In this document: positions 26,424 to 34,548 of the stretch, one piece after another
Position numbering within the stretch: the stretch's first letter is position 1
How the letters are laid out: each line of letters begins with the position of its first letter
Source: an uncultured Collinsella sp.
Lineage (GTDB): Bacteria; Actinomycetota; Coriobacteriia; Coriobacteriales; Coriobacteriaceae
Assembly (NCBI GenBank): GCA_958447445.1
Contig: CAUDAE010000003.1
Location: 1 to 44,891 of the forward strand
Length of the DNA: 44,891 nucleotides
Direction: 5' to 3'
The notes under the pieces: generated by a model
The model's database searches: none
The model's input: only the letters and a program-made list of their open reading frames with translations
What the model was told of the DNA's origin: nothing
Translations under genes and position numbers: made by a program

Positions 26424-27206
26424 TTATTTGTCGTTGAGATAACGCGAGAGGAACTCGCGGGTGCGCTGGTGCTTAGGATTGCCAAAGAGCTCAGCCGGCG
26501 CGGCGTCCTCGAGCACCACGCCCTGGTCCATAAAGACCACGCGGTCGGACACGGTACGCGCGAAGGCCATCTCGTGGGTAACGACGACCATGGTCATGCC
26601 GTCGGCGGCGAGCTTGCGCATAACGTCGAGCACCTCGCCCACGATCTCGGGATCGAGCGCAGAGGTAGGCTCGTCAAACAGCATGATCTGCGGGTTCATG
26701 CACAGGGCGCGGGCGATAGCAACGCGCTGCTTTTGGCCACCGGACAGGCGACCAACCGCGGCATGGGCGAATTTTTCGAGTCCCACGCTCGCCAGATGCT
26801 CCATCGCGACCTGTTCGGCCTGATCTTTGCCCATCTTTTTGAGCGTGACGGGCGCGAGCGTGCAGTTGTCGAGCACATCCATGTTGTTGAACAGGTTGAA
26901 GCCCTGGAACACCATGCCGATGTCCTCGCGCAGCTTGTTGATGTTGCAGCGCTCGGCCGTGAGATCCTGGCCGTGGAACCAGATGTGACCCGTGTCCGGA
27001 GTCTCGAGCAGGTTGAGGCAACGCAGCAGCGTCGACTTACCCGAGCCCGAGGCGCCGATGATGGTGACGACCTCGCCGGGGCTAACGGCCAGGTCGATGC
27101 CCTTGAGCACCTCGAGCGAGCCAAAGCTCTTGCGCAGGCCCTCAACGCGGATGAGCGGCTCTTTGGTTTGCGCGGCCGCAGCGCCGGTAGTAACGGTATC
27201 TGCCAT
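26424..27206 (-). CDS. Polar amino-acid ABC transporter ATP-binding protein
   Basis: Energises amino-acid uptake at the inner face of the membrane. The 260 residues carry Walker A GASGSGKST, the Q-loop, signature LSGGQKQRVAIARAL, Walker B IMLFDEPTSALDPE and the switch histidine in VVVTHEM. It is closest in pattern to the GlnQ/HisP/ArtP group. A 17-residue Ala/Thr-rich N-terminal extension precedes the usual start. It lies third in the operon after the binding protein and permease. Confidence 0.94.
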   Translation of the reverse strand: MADTVTTGAAAAQTKEPLIRVEGLRKSFGSLEVLKGIDLAVSPGEVVTIIGASGSGKSTLLRCLNLLETPDTGHIWFHGQDLTAERCNINKLREDIGMVFQGFNLFNNMDVLDNCTLAPVTLKKMGKDQAEQVAMEHLASVGLEKFAHAAVGRLSGGQKQRVAIARALCMNPQIMLFDEPTSALDPEIVGEVLDVMRKLAADGMTMVVVTHEMAFARTVSDRVVFMDQGVVLEDAAPAELFGNPKHQRTREFLSRYLNDK

Positions 27207-27228
27207 GATGAATCTCCTCGTCTAGCGC

Positions 27229-28377
27229 CTAGTTGGAGCTGGGCAGCGTGGCCGGAGCCTCGGCACCGAGCTTTTTGCCAAAGGCCTCGAGCAGGCGGCT
27301 CGCCACGAGCGTCAGGATCAGGTAGACCACGAGCGCCACGCAGTAGACCTCCATCTGGCGGTAGTACACGCCGGCGACGGTGGTGGTAGCGTACATGAGG
27401 TCGAACACGCCGATGACCGAAAGCACTGACGAGTCCTTGATGTTGATGATGAGTTCGTTGGTGAGTGCGGGGATCGCGTTTTTAATGCCCTGGGGGAACA
27501 CGACTTTGCGCATAGCTTGCCACTGCGACAGGCCCAGCGAGCGTGCTGCCTCGGCCTGGCCGGGATCGATAGACTCGATGCCGCCGCGCAGGACCTCCAT
27601 CATGTAGGCGGTAGAGTTGAGCGAGATGGTGACGAGGCCGGCGGTGAAGGTGCTCCAAATCTGGTTGGCCTGAGCGGTCTCGAAGCCCATGCCGCGCAAA
27701 ACGGTGAAGCCCGCGTAATAGATGAGCAGACCCTGGACCATCATGGGCGTGCCGCGCACGATGGTGGAGTAGACGGTCGCAAAGCCGCGGCCGATACTCT
27801 TAAAGAAGCGCACCAGGTCGTTGTCCACGCGATCGAAGGTCTGAATGCGCAAAAACACGAAGAGCAGCGCCAGGAAGAATGCGATGACGGTGCCGAAGGT
27901 CGCAAGCGCGATGGTGATCTCGATACCGCGAATGAAGAAGTCCCCGCTCTTGTAGGTCATGTAGACCAGGCTCGACAAAAAGTCGCTGGGGTTGGAATCC
28001 GAGACAATGCTCACCTGCACCAGGTCGATAAACGACATAACGCAGCGGTCCACGAAAAAGATCGCCGCGATGGCGACCACGACGTAGCTGCCTAAGCGTG
28101 CGCCACGACGGAAACGCTCGGATGCGAACGGCGACGTTTCGCGATAGTCGTTCCAGTGCATGAGCTTGGTGACCAGCGCCGCCGCCGACACGACGAGCCA
28201 GGCCCAAAGAATCGCCCAAAGGCAATCTTGGAACACGCCCGTGGGGGCCAAGAAGCTCAGCGGCGTGGGGTTGCGTTGGCTAAACGCCAGGCCGAGCGCC
28301 ACGATAACGCTCGTGCCCAGATATACATAGCGATGGTCGGCCTTGATAAAGGAGGCCAGACGATTGATGGTTTTCAT
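27229..28377 (-). CDS. Amino-acid ABC transporter permease with extra N-terminal membrane helices
   Basis: 382 residues against about 220 for a plain HisM/GlnP permease. The C-terminal part (about 150-370) is the standard domain, with TIVRGTPMMVQGLLIYY and the EAA-type loop RSLGLSQWQAMRKVVFPQG, which contacts the ATPase. The first 150 residues hold about three additional hydrophobic helices. A role for them is unknown. It starts 9 bases after the binding-protein stop. Confidence 0.9.
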   Translation of the reverse strand: MKTINRLASFIKADHRYVYLGTSVIVALGLAFSQRNPTPLSFLAPTGVFQDCLWAILWAWLVVSAAALVTKLMHWNDYRETSPFASERFRRGARLGSYVVVAIAAIFFVDRCVMSFIDLVQVSIVSDSNPSDFLSSLVYMTYKSGDFFIRGIEITIALATFGTVIAFFLALLFVFLRIQTFDRVDNDLVRFFKSIGRGFATVYSTIVRGTPMMVQGLLIYYAGFTVLRGMGFETAQANQIWSTFTAGLVTISLNSTAYMMEVLRGGIESIDPGQAEAARSLGLSQWQAMRKVVFPQGIKNAIPALTNELIINIKDSSVLSVIGVFDLMYATTTVAGVYYRQMEVYCVALVVYLILTLVASRLLEAFGKKLGAEAPATLPSSN

Positions 28378-28386
28378 GCTGCCTCC

Positions 28387-29313
28387 CTATGCCGGCTGAC
28401 GATCGAGGCACGCGTCCCACATTTGGTCGCGTTCCTCTTGGCTAATGCCCTTGAGTGTCTTATCGATGAGCTTAAGCAGCTTGTCCGAGCCCTTGCGGCA
28501 ACCGACATTTGCCGCGACCTCCTGCTTAAAGCCCTCGCCCTCGGCAAAATGGATGGGGACGATACCGGGATTTTGGGCCATATAGCCCTTCTCGTTTTCG
28601 GTGTTGTAGGTCACGGCGTCGCACGTGCCCTGCAGCAGGTTCGAGAACACCGTGGGGACGGAGTCGACCGGGTTTTTGTGCACAACGCCCGGGATCTCGT
28701 CGATGACGGTGTCGAGCATGGTGTCCTTTTGGCCGAGCACCGTGGCACCGCTAAAGTCGCTAAGCTTGGTGGCGTTTTGGTAGGGCGAGCCCTCTTTTAC
28801 GAATAGGCCAAAGTAGCCAATGAAGTACGGGTCGGAGAAGCCGACCGACTCTTCGCGCTCGGGCGTGGCGCTCATGCCGGCGATGATGAGGTCGATTTGG
28901 CCGTTGTTGAGCGAATCGATAAGGCCCGAAAAGCTCTGCTTGACGGCAACGGGCTCGCCACCGAGGGCCTTGCAGACGATCTTGGCGATCTGCACGTCGT
29001 AGCCATCGGCATAGGCGCCCTGCACGTTGTCGATGGGGATGGTGTACTCGCTGGCTTCGGAAACCTGCCAGTTGTACGGGGCGTAGGCCGCCTCCATGCC
29101 AATGCGGATCTTATCCTTGCCGATAACGGAATCGGACAGGTCGTCGCGACCGCCACCCGTCGTGGGCTGAACTACTTCCAGCGTGGAGGGGCGCTGGCAA
29201 CCGGCAAGTGCGCCGGCGACGACAGTAGCGCTCGCAGCGAGAGCGCTACCCAAAAAGATGCGACGGCTGCATACCGGCTGTGGATGCGCGTCGCGTTGAT
29301 GGGGAGAATGCAT
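28387..29313 (-). CDS. Amino-acid ABC transporter substrate-binding lipoprotein (Tat-type leader)
   Basis: Captures the amino acid outside the membrane. The 308 residues have an N-terminus with SRRIFLGSALAASATVVAG followed by the lipobox LAGC, that is a twin-arginine-like signal with a lipoprotein cysteine. The SBP_bac_3 fold follows (KIRIGMEAAYAPYNW, GYDVQIAKIV, GQIDLIIAGMSATPER). I chose ATG at 29313 because AGGGAAGG lies upstream; an earlier in-frame start at 29400 would place the Tat motif too far inside. Upstream lie two tandem 12-base repeats (29381-29404). The ligand cannot be told from sequence. Confidence 0.91.
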   Translation of the reverse strand: MHSPHQRDAHPQPVCSRRIFLGSALAASATVVAGALAGCQRPSTLEVVQPTTGGGRDDLSDSVIGKDKIRIGMEAAYAPYNWQVSEASEYTIPIDNVQGAYADGYDVQIAKIVCKALGGEPVAVKQSFSGLIDSLNNGQIDLIIAGMSATPEREESVGFSDPYFIGYFGLFVKEGSPYQNATKLSDFSGATVLGQKDTMLDTVIDEIPGVVHKNPVDSVPTVFSNLLQGTCDAVTYNTENEKGYMAQNPGIVPIHFAEGEGFKQEVAANVGCRKGSDKLLKLIDKTLKGISQEERDQMWDACLDRQPA

Positions 29314-29380
29314 AATCTGCCTTCCCTGTTGAATCGTATGCTGACGACTTAACAGGATACCGCTCAGCGCTACCTCCAGC

Positions 29381-29404
29381 AAATGCATATATAAATGCAT
29401 ATAT
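29381..29404. promoter_or_regulatory. Tandem 12-base AT-rich repeat upstream of the amino-acid transporter
   Basis: Two perfect, adjacent copies of AAATGCATATAT (ATATATGCATTT on the coding strand) about 70-90 bases before the binding-protein start. TGCAT and ATGCA half-sites are arranged around AT-rich spacers, as in regulator binding sites. It is a candidate operator for the transporter operon; the regulator is unknown. Confidence 0.5.
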
Positions 29405-29432
29405 ACAAGTTTACGAACTGAAAACGATTGAT

Positions 29433-29486
29433 AGTCGTTGGGGACGTTCTTAAACGACTAGTCAAACAAGAACGTCCCCAATGACT
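29433..29486. repeat. Long hairpin repeat (family D)
   Basis: 19-base arms (29433-29451 and 29468-29486, 18 of 19 paired) around a 16-base loop with the palindrome GACTAGTC. The right arm recurs exactly at 15520-15538. In both places a copy of element A follows to the right. Confidence 0.8.
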
Positions 29487-29493
29487 AGTCATG

Positions 29494-29590
29494 AAAAACG
29501 CAAGGCATAAACCTTCTGGTCATGCCTTGCCTTTTGAATGACAAATTATCGCTCTGGACGGCGCGCAGCATCGACCGAGCGGCGGAACCT
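29494..29590 (-). repeat. Structured 3'-UTR element, copy A4 (truncated)
   Basis: Starts directly after the epimerase stop on the minus strand. It keeps the inner hairpin (29500-29530) with bulge and 4-base loop, and a five-T run (29494-29498) after it. It also keeps the GCTCTGG arm sequence of copy A2, but the partner outer arm and the terminal hairpin are missing. It probably terminates the epimerase transcript. Confidence 0.75.
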
Positions 29591-30484
29591 CTAGAGCAAG
29601 GTAACGCTAAAGCTGCGCTTGTCCGTCTCGCCGGGAGCCAAGGTGATGGTGTTGACCTTGTGCTCAAAGACGTCGTCCTCGGTGTCCGTGGTGGTATGAC
29701 CGGTCCAGGGCTCGAGCGCCACAAACGGGGCGTCGTTGGCGGCAGACCACACGCCGATGTACTTAAAGCCCTCAAAGTCGATCTTGACGCCGTGGCCCGA
29801 CTTGCGGCCGCGCAGCGTGAGCGTGGAGCCCGGGGTATCGGTGAACATGATGGCGTCGTTATCGAAGCTGCGGTGCGTGATGGGCAGCACGTCCGAGTTA
29901 TCGGGAGCCTTGTAGCTACCCTCGAACGTCATGAGGCCATCGGGCGTGATGATGGGGGCCTCGTTGGTCCAAGCCTCGGTAAATGCCAGCTCGTAATCCT
30001 CGAATGCCTCGTCCTCGGCACCGGGAGCAGGTACGTTAAATGCGGGGTGGCCGCCCACCGAGAACGGCAGGTCCACGTCGCCGGTATTGGTGACGGCAAA
30101 GGTCTGGGTAAGTGTGGCGTCACCAGTCAGGGCATAGGTCATGTTGAGCTTAAAGTGGAACGGAAAGGCCTTGAGCGACTCGGGCGTGTCGGTGATCTCG
30201 TACGTTACCGAGGAGCCGTCCTCCGAAACCTCGACCAGCTTGTGCTCGACGATGCGCGCGAGGCCGTGGCGCGGCATCTCGCAGGTGCCAGCCGCAGACG
30301 TCGCCGTGTTGTTGCGCAGCGAGCCCACAATGGGGAACAGGATGGGCGCATGCTTGCCCCAAAAGGCGGGGTCGCCCTGCCACAGATACTCGTTGCCGTT
30401 GAGGGCAAGGCTCGTGAGCTGAGCGCCCATGGAATCGATGGCCGCGGTGAGGCTGCCGCGCTTGATGGTAGTGACGGTAGACAT
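29591..30484 (-). CDS. Aldose 1-epimerase-family protein
   Basis: Galactose-mutarotase fold; likely interconverts anomers of a sugar or phosphosugar in the cytoplasm. The 297 residues have an active-site arrangement as in the family: RHGLAR (first histidine region), GGHPAFN (second histidine), and the catalytic glutamate in ALEPWTG. I chose ATG at 30484 because GGAGGAAG lies upstream; an in-frame start at 30508 lacks a site. No sugar operon adjoins it, so the substrate is unknown. Confidence 0.88.
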   Translation of the reverse strand: MSTVTTIKRGSLTAAIDSMGAQLTSLALNGNEYLWQGDPAFWGKHAPILFPIVGSLRNNTATSAAGTCEMPRHGLARIVEHKLVEVSEDGSSVTYEITDTPESLKAFPFHFKLNMTYALTGDATLTQTFAVTNTGDVDLPFSVGGHPAFNVPAPGAEDEAFEDYELAFTEAWTNEAPIITPDGLMTFEGSYKAPDNSDVLPITHRSFDNDAIMFTDTPGSTLTLRGRKSGHGVKIDFEGFKYIGVWSAANDAPFVALEPWTGHTTTDTEDDVFEHKVNTITLAPGETDKRSFSVTLL

Positions 30485-30563
30485 GCTACTTCCTCCAAAA
30501 GTAAACAATAGTGTCGAGGGCTATTGTCCCACTCTTGGCGGCGGGGCTGAGCGACAGGCGCAG

Positions 30564-31433
30564 TTATTGAGCAATAGCGTAAAGGTCAAACCCGCCCTGC
30601 GGAGTGCTATCGACCGTATCGGGCGCCTGCGAGTTAAAGCTCACGGGAACCATGCGCTTTGAGGCGCGGAAGCGCGTGCCGTCGGTGGCGACGGGCGGTT
30701 CGTCGACGGTGAGCTCGTAGTCGCCGGGCTTGAGCTCGATGCCGTCACCAGCGGAATTGACGTATTGATACTCGTCAATCGTCTGCCCTTTGAGCGTACG
30801 CCCCACGATGTGGATGAGCATTTGGCTGTCGCCACGCGCGGTGTCCCACATCGCGCCGTCCTTGACCTCGACCGACACATGTACCGAGCGCGTGCGGCCG
30901 AGCGATTGCTCGATAGACATCTCGACCTTGGCGGCGTCTTTTCGCTGTTGTTCAACATGGCTCCAGACGTTTCCAATTACCGAGCATGCGATAACGCCGG
31001 CCATGAAGGCGATAAGGATGGGGCCGAGCGGAGAGCGACGTCCTGCATCTTCCTCGCGAGACAGATTGGGACGACGTGTGGGCGCGGGCGCCTGAGCACC
31101 CTGCGAGGGCACGTCGAGAATACTGAAGGATGCCGTGCTGCCGGGATCGATGGTGTGGCGCGGCTGCGGGGTCTTTGCCGGCGAGATGGACATGTCCGCC
31201 GGCTCACCGAGTGTGGCCGTGGCATCGGCCTTAGCCTCATCGGCCTCGGCTTGGGCCCAAGCCTGCTCAAAGGTCAGGGGCTCGGCGGCATCGGAGGCGG
31301 CATCAGGCTCGACAGCGGCATCGTTGCCGGTCTCGTCCTCGTCGCTCGACACGTCACGCGACGCGGGCTCGTCCCACTCCTCGTCCGGAGCCTCGCCCTC
31401 GCTATACCACCATTCAAAGTTATCGATATCCAT
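30564..31433 (-). CDS. Unrecognised single-pass membrane protein with acidic cytoplasmic domain
   Basis: 289 residues. Residues 1-125 are very acidic and Ala/Pro-rich (DEEWDEP, SSDEDETGNDAA), probably disordered and cytoplasmic. They are followed by an RRPNLSREEDAGRRS basic stretch and one membrane helix (about 134-155, GPILIAFMAGVIACSVIGNVW). An extracytoplasmic C-terminal region of about 130 residues (VEMSIEQSLGRTRSVHVSVEVKD...) looks beta-rich. I do not recognise a family. AAGGGG lies 10 bases before ATG at 31433. It is divergent from the MFS gene, with which it shares a repeat-filled 260-base region. Confidence 0.75.
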   Translation of the reverse strand: MDIDNFEWWYSEGEAPDEEWDEPASRDVSSDEDETGNDAAVEPDAASDAAEPLTFEQAWAQAEADEAKADATATLGEPADMSISPAKTPQPRHTIDPGSTASFSILDVPSQGAQAPAPTRRPNLSREEDAGRRSPLGPILIAFMAGVIACSVIGNVWSHVEQQRKDAAKVEMSIEQSLGRTRSVHVSVEVKDGAMWDTARGDSQMLIHIVGRTLKGQTIDEYQYVNSAGDGIELKPGDYELTVDEPPVATDGTRFRASKRMVPVSFNSQAPDTVDSTPQGGFDLYAIAQ

Positions 31434-31519
31434 ACGGGGCGCCCCTTAGGCCTCGCAAATAAACACTCGCTAGTCTTATACCCCCAGACGGCACCGAAGC
31501 TCACCCGCGCCGGACACGA

Positions 31520-31584
31520 AAACCGTCACAACATTCGACGTTTTTCCTCGTTTGCGAGATTTTCATCGAATGTTGTGACGGTTT
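31520..31584. repeat. Cruciform repeat F1
   Basis: Perfect 19-bp arms (31520-31538 and 31566-31584; AAACCGTCACAACATTCGA and its complement) around 27 bases that contain a nested CTCG-TTTG-CGAG hairpin. Same plan as 35040-35107, but different sequence. It lies between two divergent genes, so it is not a simple terminator. Confidence 0.8.
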
Positions 31585-31605
31585 AGGGGCGGCAGCCACG
31601 CCGCG

Positions 31606-31638
31606 AATGTGACAAAGAGACTGTCCCTTTGTCACATT
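31606..31638. repeat. GTGACAAAGGGAC-type palindrome
   Basis: 33-base odd palindrome with one mismatch, AATGTGACAAAGAGAC-T-GTCCCTTTGTCACATT. It lies 58 bases before the chosen MFS start, in a divergent promoter region. Confidence 0.8.
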
Positions 31639-31695
31639 CTGTTAGAGTTGCAGGGATTGAATCCCGCTTATTCACGCGACATTGGAGTGACAACC

Positions 31696-32949
31696 TTGAC
31701 CGCCGCAACCACGCCAAAAAGTAAGTCAACCGCCGCCGCGCTCTCCCCCGCGCGCACCAATCTTTGCCTGGCGCTGCTCGTGCTGTTGGGATTCTCGCTC
31801 GGCTGCTCCGAGTTCGTGGTCATCGGCATCGAAAGCGACCTAGCGACGGAACTCGGCGTATCGCTTGCCACCGCAGGCCAACTTATTAGCGTGTTCGCAC
31901 TGATCTACGCTATCTCGACGCCGGTGCTCGCGCTCAGTACGGGGCGTTTTCGCCGCTACCAGCTGCTCGTGTGCTACAGCATCGTCTTTGTGCTCGGCAA
32001 CCTGGTCATGGCGTTGGCGCCCAACTTCCAGGTGCTGTTCATCTCGCGCATCATCCTGGGCTCCGTCTCGGGCGCACTGCTCGCCGTGGGCGTGACGTAC
32101 ATCCCCGAGCTTCTGTCTCCGCAGCAAACTTCGCTTGCCATCTCGGTGGTATATGGTGCGTTTTCCGTGGCAATGGTCTTTGTCACTTCGATCGGCAAGT
32201 TTGTGGCCGACACGCTCGATTGGCACGTGGCCATGTACGGCACGCTGGCCTTTGCCGTTCTGATCTGCGGAGCGCTCGTGGCGTTTATGCCGCGCGCTGG
32301 GCAAACCGACGAGCCCGCCACTTTTCGCGAGCAGGCGGGTCTGCTACGCGAGCCGAGCATCATCACCGGCATGCTCATCTTTTTGTTTGGCGTGGGGTCG
32401 GTCTACGTTTTCTACGGCTACGTGACGCCTTATCTTGAGCAGGTGCTGGGCATGGGCACGGTCGAAGCCAGTACCACGCTCATGGCCTACGGCGTGTTCT
32501 GCCTGATCTCGAACATCCTGGGCGGATGGATCGATGCGCGCTTTGGCATGAAGGCACTACTCGTGACGTTTGTGCTGCAGGCTGCGGCGCTGCTCGGGCT
32601 GTTTGCTGTGGGCGGCACCATGCCGCTCGCGCTGGTCTTTGTCTTTAGCTTGGCGCTGCTCATGTACCTGTTCTCGGTGTCGTGCATCACGCACTTTATG
32701 GACGTGGCACGCAGCCGCCATCCCAAGTCGATGGTACTCGCGAGTTCGGTTGAGCCCATGGCGTTTAACGTCGGCATCTCGTTTGGCACCGCAGTGGGCG
32801 GCGCCGTGGTAAGCGGAGTTGGCATTGCATATGTAGGCGCGGTCGGTGCCGTGTTCTCGCTTGTGGCCTGGGCGCTCACGCTGGTGACGATTAAGTTGGC
32901 TCGCTGGGAGCGCCGTCGTCAATCAGCACAGCCCCGGATGCAGGCATAG
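31696..32949 (+). CDS. Major facilitator superfamily exporter (AraJ/NepI-like DHA1 type)
   Basis: 417 residues with about 12 membrane helices in two halves. The segments GCSEFVVIGIESDLATELGVS and the early RFRRYQLL cytoplasmic loop resemble DHA1 proton antiporters that export sugars, nucleosides or drugs. The substrate is unknown. I chose TTG at 31696 because GGAG lies 8 bases upstream. The open frame continues back to 31609, but that part would be encoded by the palindromic repeat and has no ribosome site. The next gene downstream, 195 bases away, has its own control region. Confidence 0.88.
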   Translation: MTAATTPKSKSTAAALSPARTNLCLALLVLLGFSLGCSEFVVIGIESDLATELGVSLATAGQLISVFALIYAISTPVLALSTGRFRRYQLLVCYSIVFVLGNLVMALAPNFQVLFISRIILGSVSGALLAVGVTYIPELLSPQQTSLAISVVYGAFSVAMVFVTSIGKFVADTLDWHVAMYGTLAFAVLICGALVAFMPRAGQTDEPATFREQAGLLREPSIITGMLIFLFGVGSVYVFYGYVTPYLEQVLGMGTVEASTTLMAYGVFCLISNILGGWIDARFGMKALLVTFVLQAAALLGLFAVGGTMPLALVFVFSLALLMYLFSVSCITHFMDVARSRHPKSMVLASSVEPMAFNVGISFGTAVGGAVVSGVGIAYVGAVGAVFSLVAWALTLVTIKLARWERRRQSAQPRMQA

Positions 32950-33025
32950 GGGCGAACATAGCCCAAGGTGGCGAGCAACCGGTGAAAACCGTCCCATACG
33001 AGTAGTGTTTATCCGCCTGCAAGCT

Positions 33026-33140
33026 CCACCTTTCCAATTTCGTGTACTTCAGATACACACTTTTCCACTATTTCGTGTATTCCAAGTACATGAAATCGTA
33101 CTAAACTATGTATCTGAAGTACACGAAATTGGAAAGGTGG
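33026..33140 (+). promoter_or_regulatory. Triple-operator super-palindrome upstream of the first DUF4143 ATPase
   Basis: Three copies of [AG]TGTA-N7-TACA[CT] are centred at 33050, 33083 and 33116, spaced exactly 33 bp. The outer two lie in perfect 32-bp inverted arms (33026-33057 and 33109-33140), and the middle one sits on the dyad. The right arm contains the GGAAAGGTGG ribosome site of the ATPase gene (start 33145), so a transcript starting upstream of the left arm could hide it in a hairpin. A weak TAAACT -10 candidate lies at 33102. Binding by a dimeric protein is inference. Confidence 0.8.
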
Positions 33141-33144
33141 CCCC

Positions 33145-34515
33145 ATGCGCAGATCAATCGAATCCGTTATCGAATCATGGGCGACAAAGGACGCGTCGCG
33201 CCCCATCCTCATCCGTGGTGCGCGACGCGTAGGCAAAACGTACGTTGCCGAGGAAATCGGCAGACGAATCGCCGGCGATGCGTTTGTCAAACTCGACTTT
33301 CAGACCGATCTTGAGCTGATCGCTCCGCTGTTCGACTGTCCCACCGACGACGTTGACGCCATCGTGGCGCGAATCTCAGACTATAAACGCACCCCCATTC
33401 GCAAAGAAACCGCCTTCATCCTGTTTGACGAGGTGCAGCTCTGCGAACGGGCGCTCAACTCGCTTCGCTTTTTTTCGGGTTCGGGCTGGCGCATATGCGC
33501 GACCGGCAGTCAGCTCGGCGTCGCCACGCGCAAGCGCAAGTTGCCTTTTCCCAGCGGCGTTCGTCAAGAGACCATGCATCCTATGTCGTTCGAGGAGTTT
33601 CTCTGGGCGCTCGACGAGGAGCAGATGGCCAATGCCATTCGTACCCACGCCGGCACGCTCGAGACCTACGCCGCGCACCAAGCCGCGCTCAGCCTGTTTC
33701 ATCGATACCAGATCGTGGGCGGCATGCCCGCCGCCGTCAACGCATATCGCAAGACGTTATCCATCGAGGATGCGCGCATCGAGCAGCGCGAAATCGACGA
33801 GACCTATACCGCCGATATGACCGACCCCGAAAACGGGATCAGCGGCGTGGCGGCGCGCAAGGTCTGGCGCTCCATTCCGTCCCAGCTGCTGAGATCGTCC
33901 ACAAAAAAATTCAAGTACTCCGAGGTCGAACGCGGAGGCCGTCGCGCCAAGCTTATCGAGCCGCTCGACTGGCTCGAAGGCGCCGGCATCATATCGGTCA
34001 ACAACCTGACCGAAGGCATCGAGCCTCCCCTCGTTCCCTTCGACGACGAAGATGGAAGTTTCTTTAAGGTCTATCTTCTCGATACCGGCCTCATGTTCTA
34101 CAAACTCGGCATCAACCCGCGGCTCTGGCTCGACCTCAAAGAGGATTCCGCCATAGCGCTATCTTCCGACTTCCGAGGCGCCCTGGCGGAAAACTCGGTC
34201 ATGCAAGCATTTTCGGGCAATAGCTTGCAGACGTATTACTGGGTGCCGCCGTCGTCTTGGAAGACGACCGGCGAGCTCGATTTTTTACTTCAGACCGACC
34301 GTATGGAAATTGTGCCCGTCGAAGTAAAGTCCGCACGTAACGTGCGCGCGAGAACCCTCGGGTCGTTTATGGACAAAGCCCGATCGCCATATGCCTACAT
34401 TTTGTCCGAGAACAATTTTTCCCGCAGCGAAACCGATGACGGGCGCGAGCTGCGCCACCTCCCCTTGTACGCAGCGGGCTTTATTGGAGCAAACTGCCTC
34501 AAGAGCAGTCTGTAA
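33145..34515 (+). CDS. AAA ATPase with DUF4143 C-terminal domain (first copy)
   Basis: 456 residues. The AAA_14-type ATPase domain has Walker A GARRVGKT (about 25-32), Walker B FILFDEVQ (Asp96-Glu97) and sensor ATGSQLG. The DUF4143 region follows, ending in GELDFLLQ...VPVEVKSA (about 376-395). That spacing of acidic residues and E-x-K resembles a PD-(D/E)XK nuclease core, a known feature of this family whose activity is unproven. ATG at 33145 has GGAAAGGTGG upstream, inside the operator palindrome. It is a paralogue of the gene at 36484-37845. Role unknown; such genes are abundant and often mobile. Confidence 0.88.
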   Translation: MRRSIESVIESWATKDASRPILIRGARRVGKTYVAEEIGRRIAGDAFVKLDFQTDLELIAPLFDCPTDDVDAIVARISDYKRTPIRKETAFILFDEVQLCERALNSLRFFSGSGWRICATGSQLGVATRKRKLPFPSGVRQETMHPMSFEEFLWALDEEQMANAIRTHAGTLETYAAHQAALSLFHRYQIVGGMPAAVNAYRKTLSIEDARIEQREIDETYTADMTDPENGISGVAARKVWRSIPSQLLRSSTKKFKYSEVERGGRRAKLIEPLDWLEGAGIISVNNLTEGIEPPLVPFDDEDGSFFKVYLLDTGLMFYKLGINPRLWLDLKEDSAIALSSDFRGALAENSVMQAFSGNSLQTYYWVPPSSWKTTGELDFLLQTDRMEIVPVEVKSARNVRARTLGSFMDKARSPYAYILSENNFSRSETDDGRELRHLPLYAAGFIGANCLKSSL

Positions 34516-34548
34516 GCCCTGCGCGACCGCCTAGAAAGGAAGCCGCTC

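Noticed and set aside
31609..31695. Upstream start for the MFS gene
   Set aside because: The extra 29 codons would be encoded partly by the palindromic repeat and have no ribosome site; TTG 31696 has GGAG at 8 bases.
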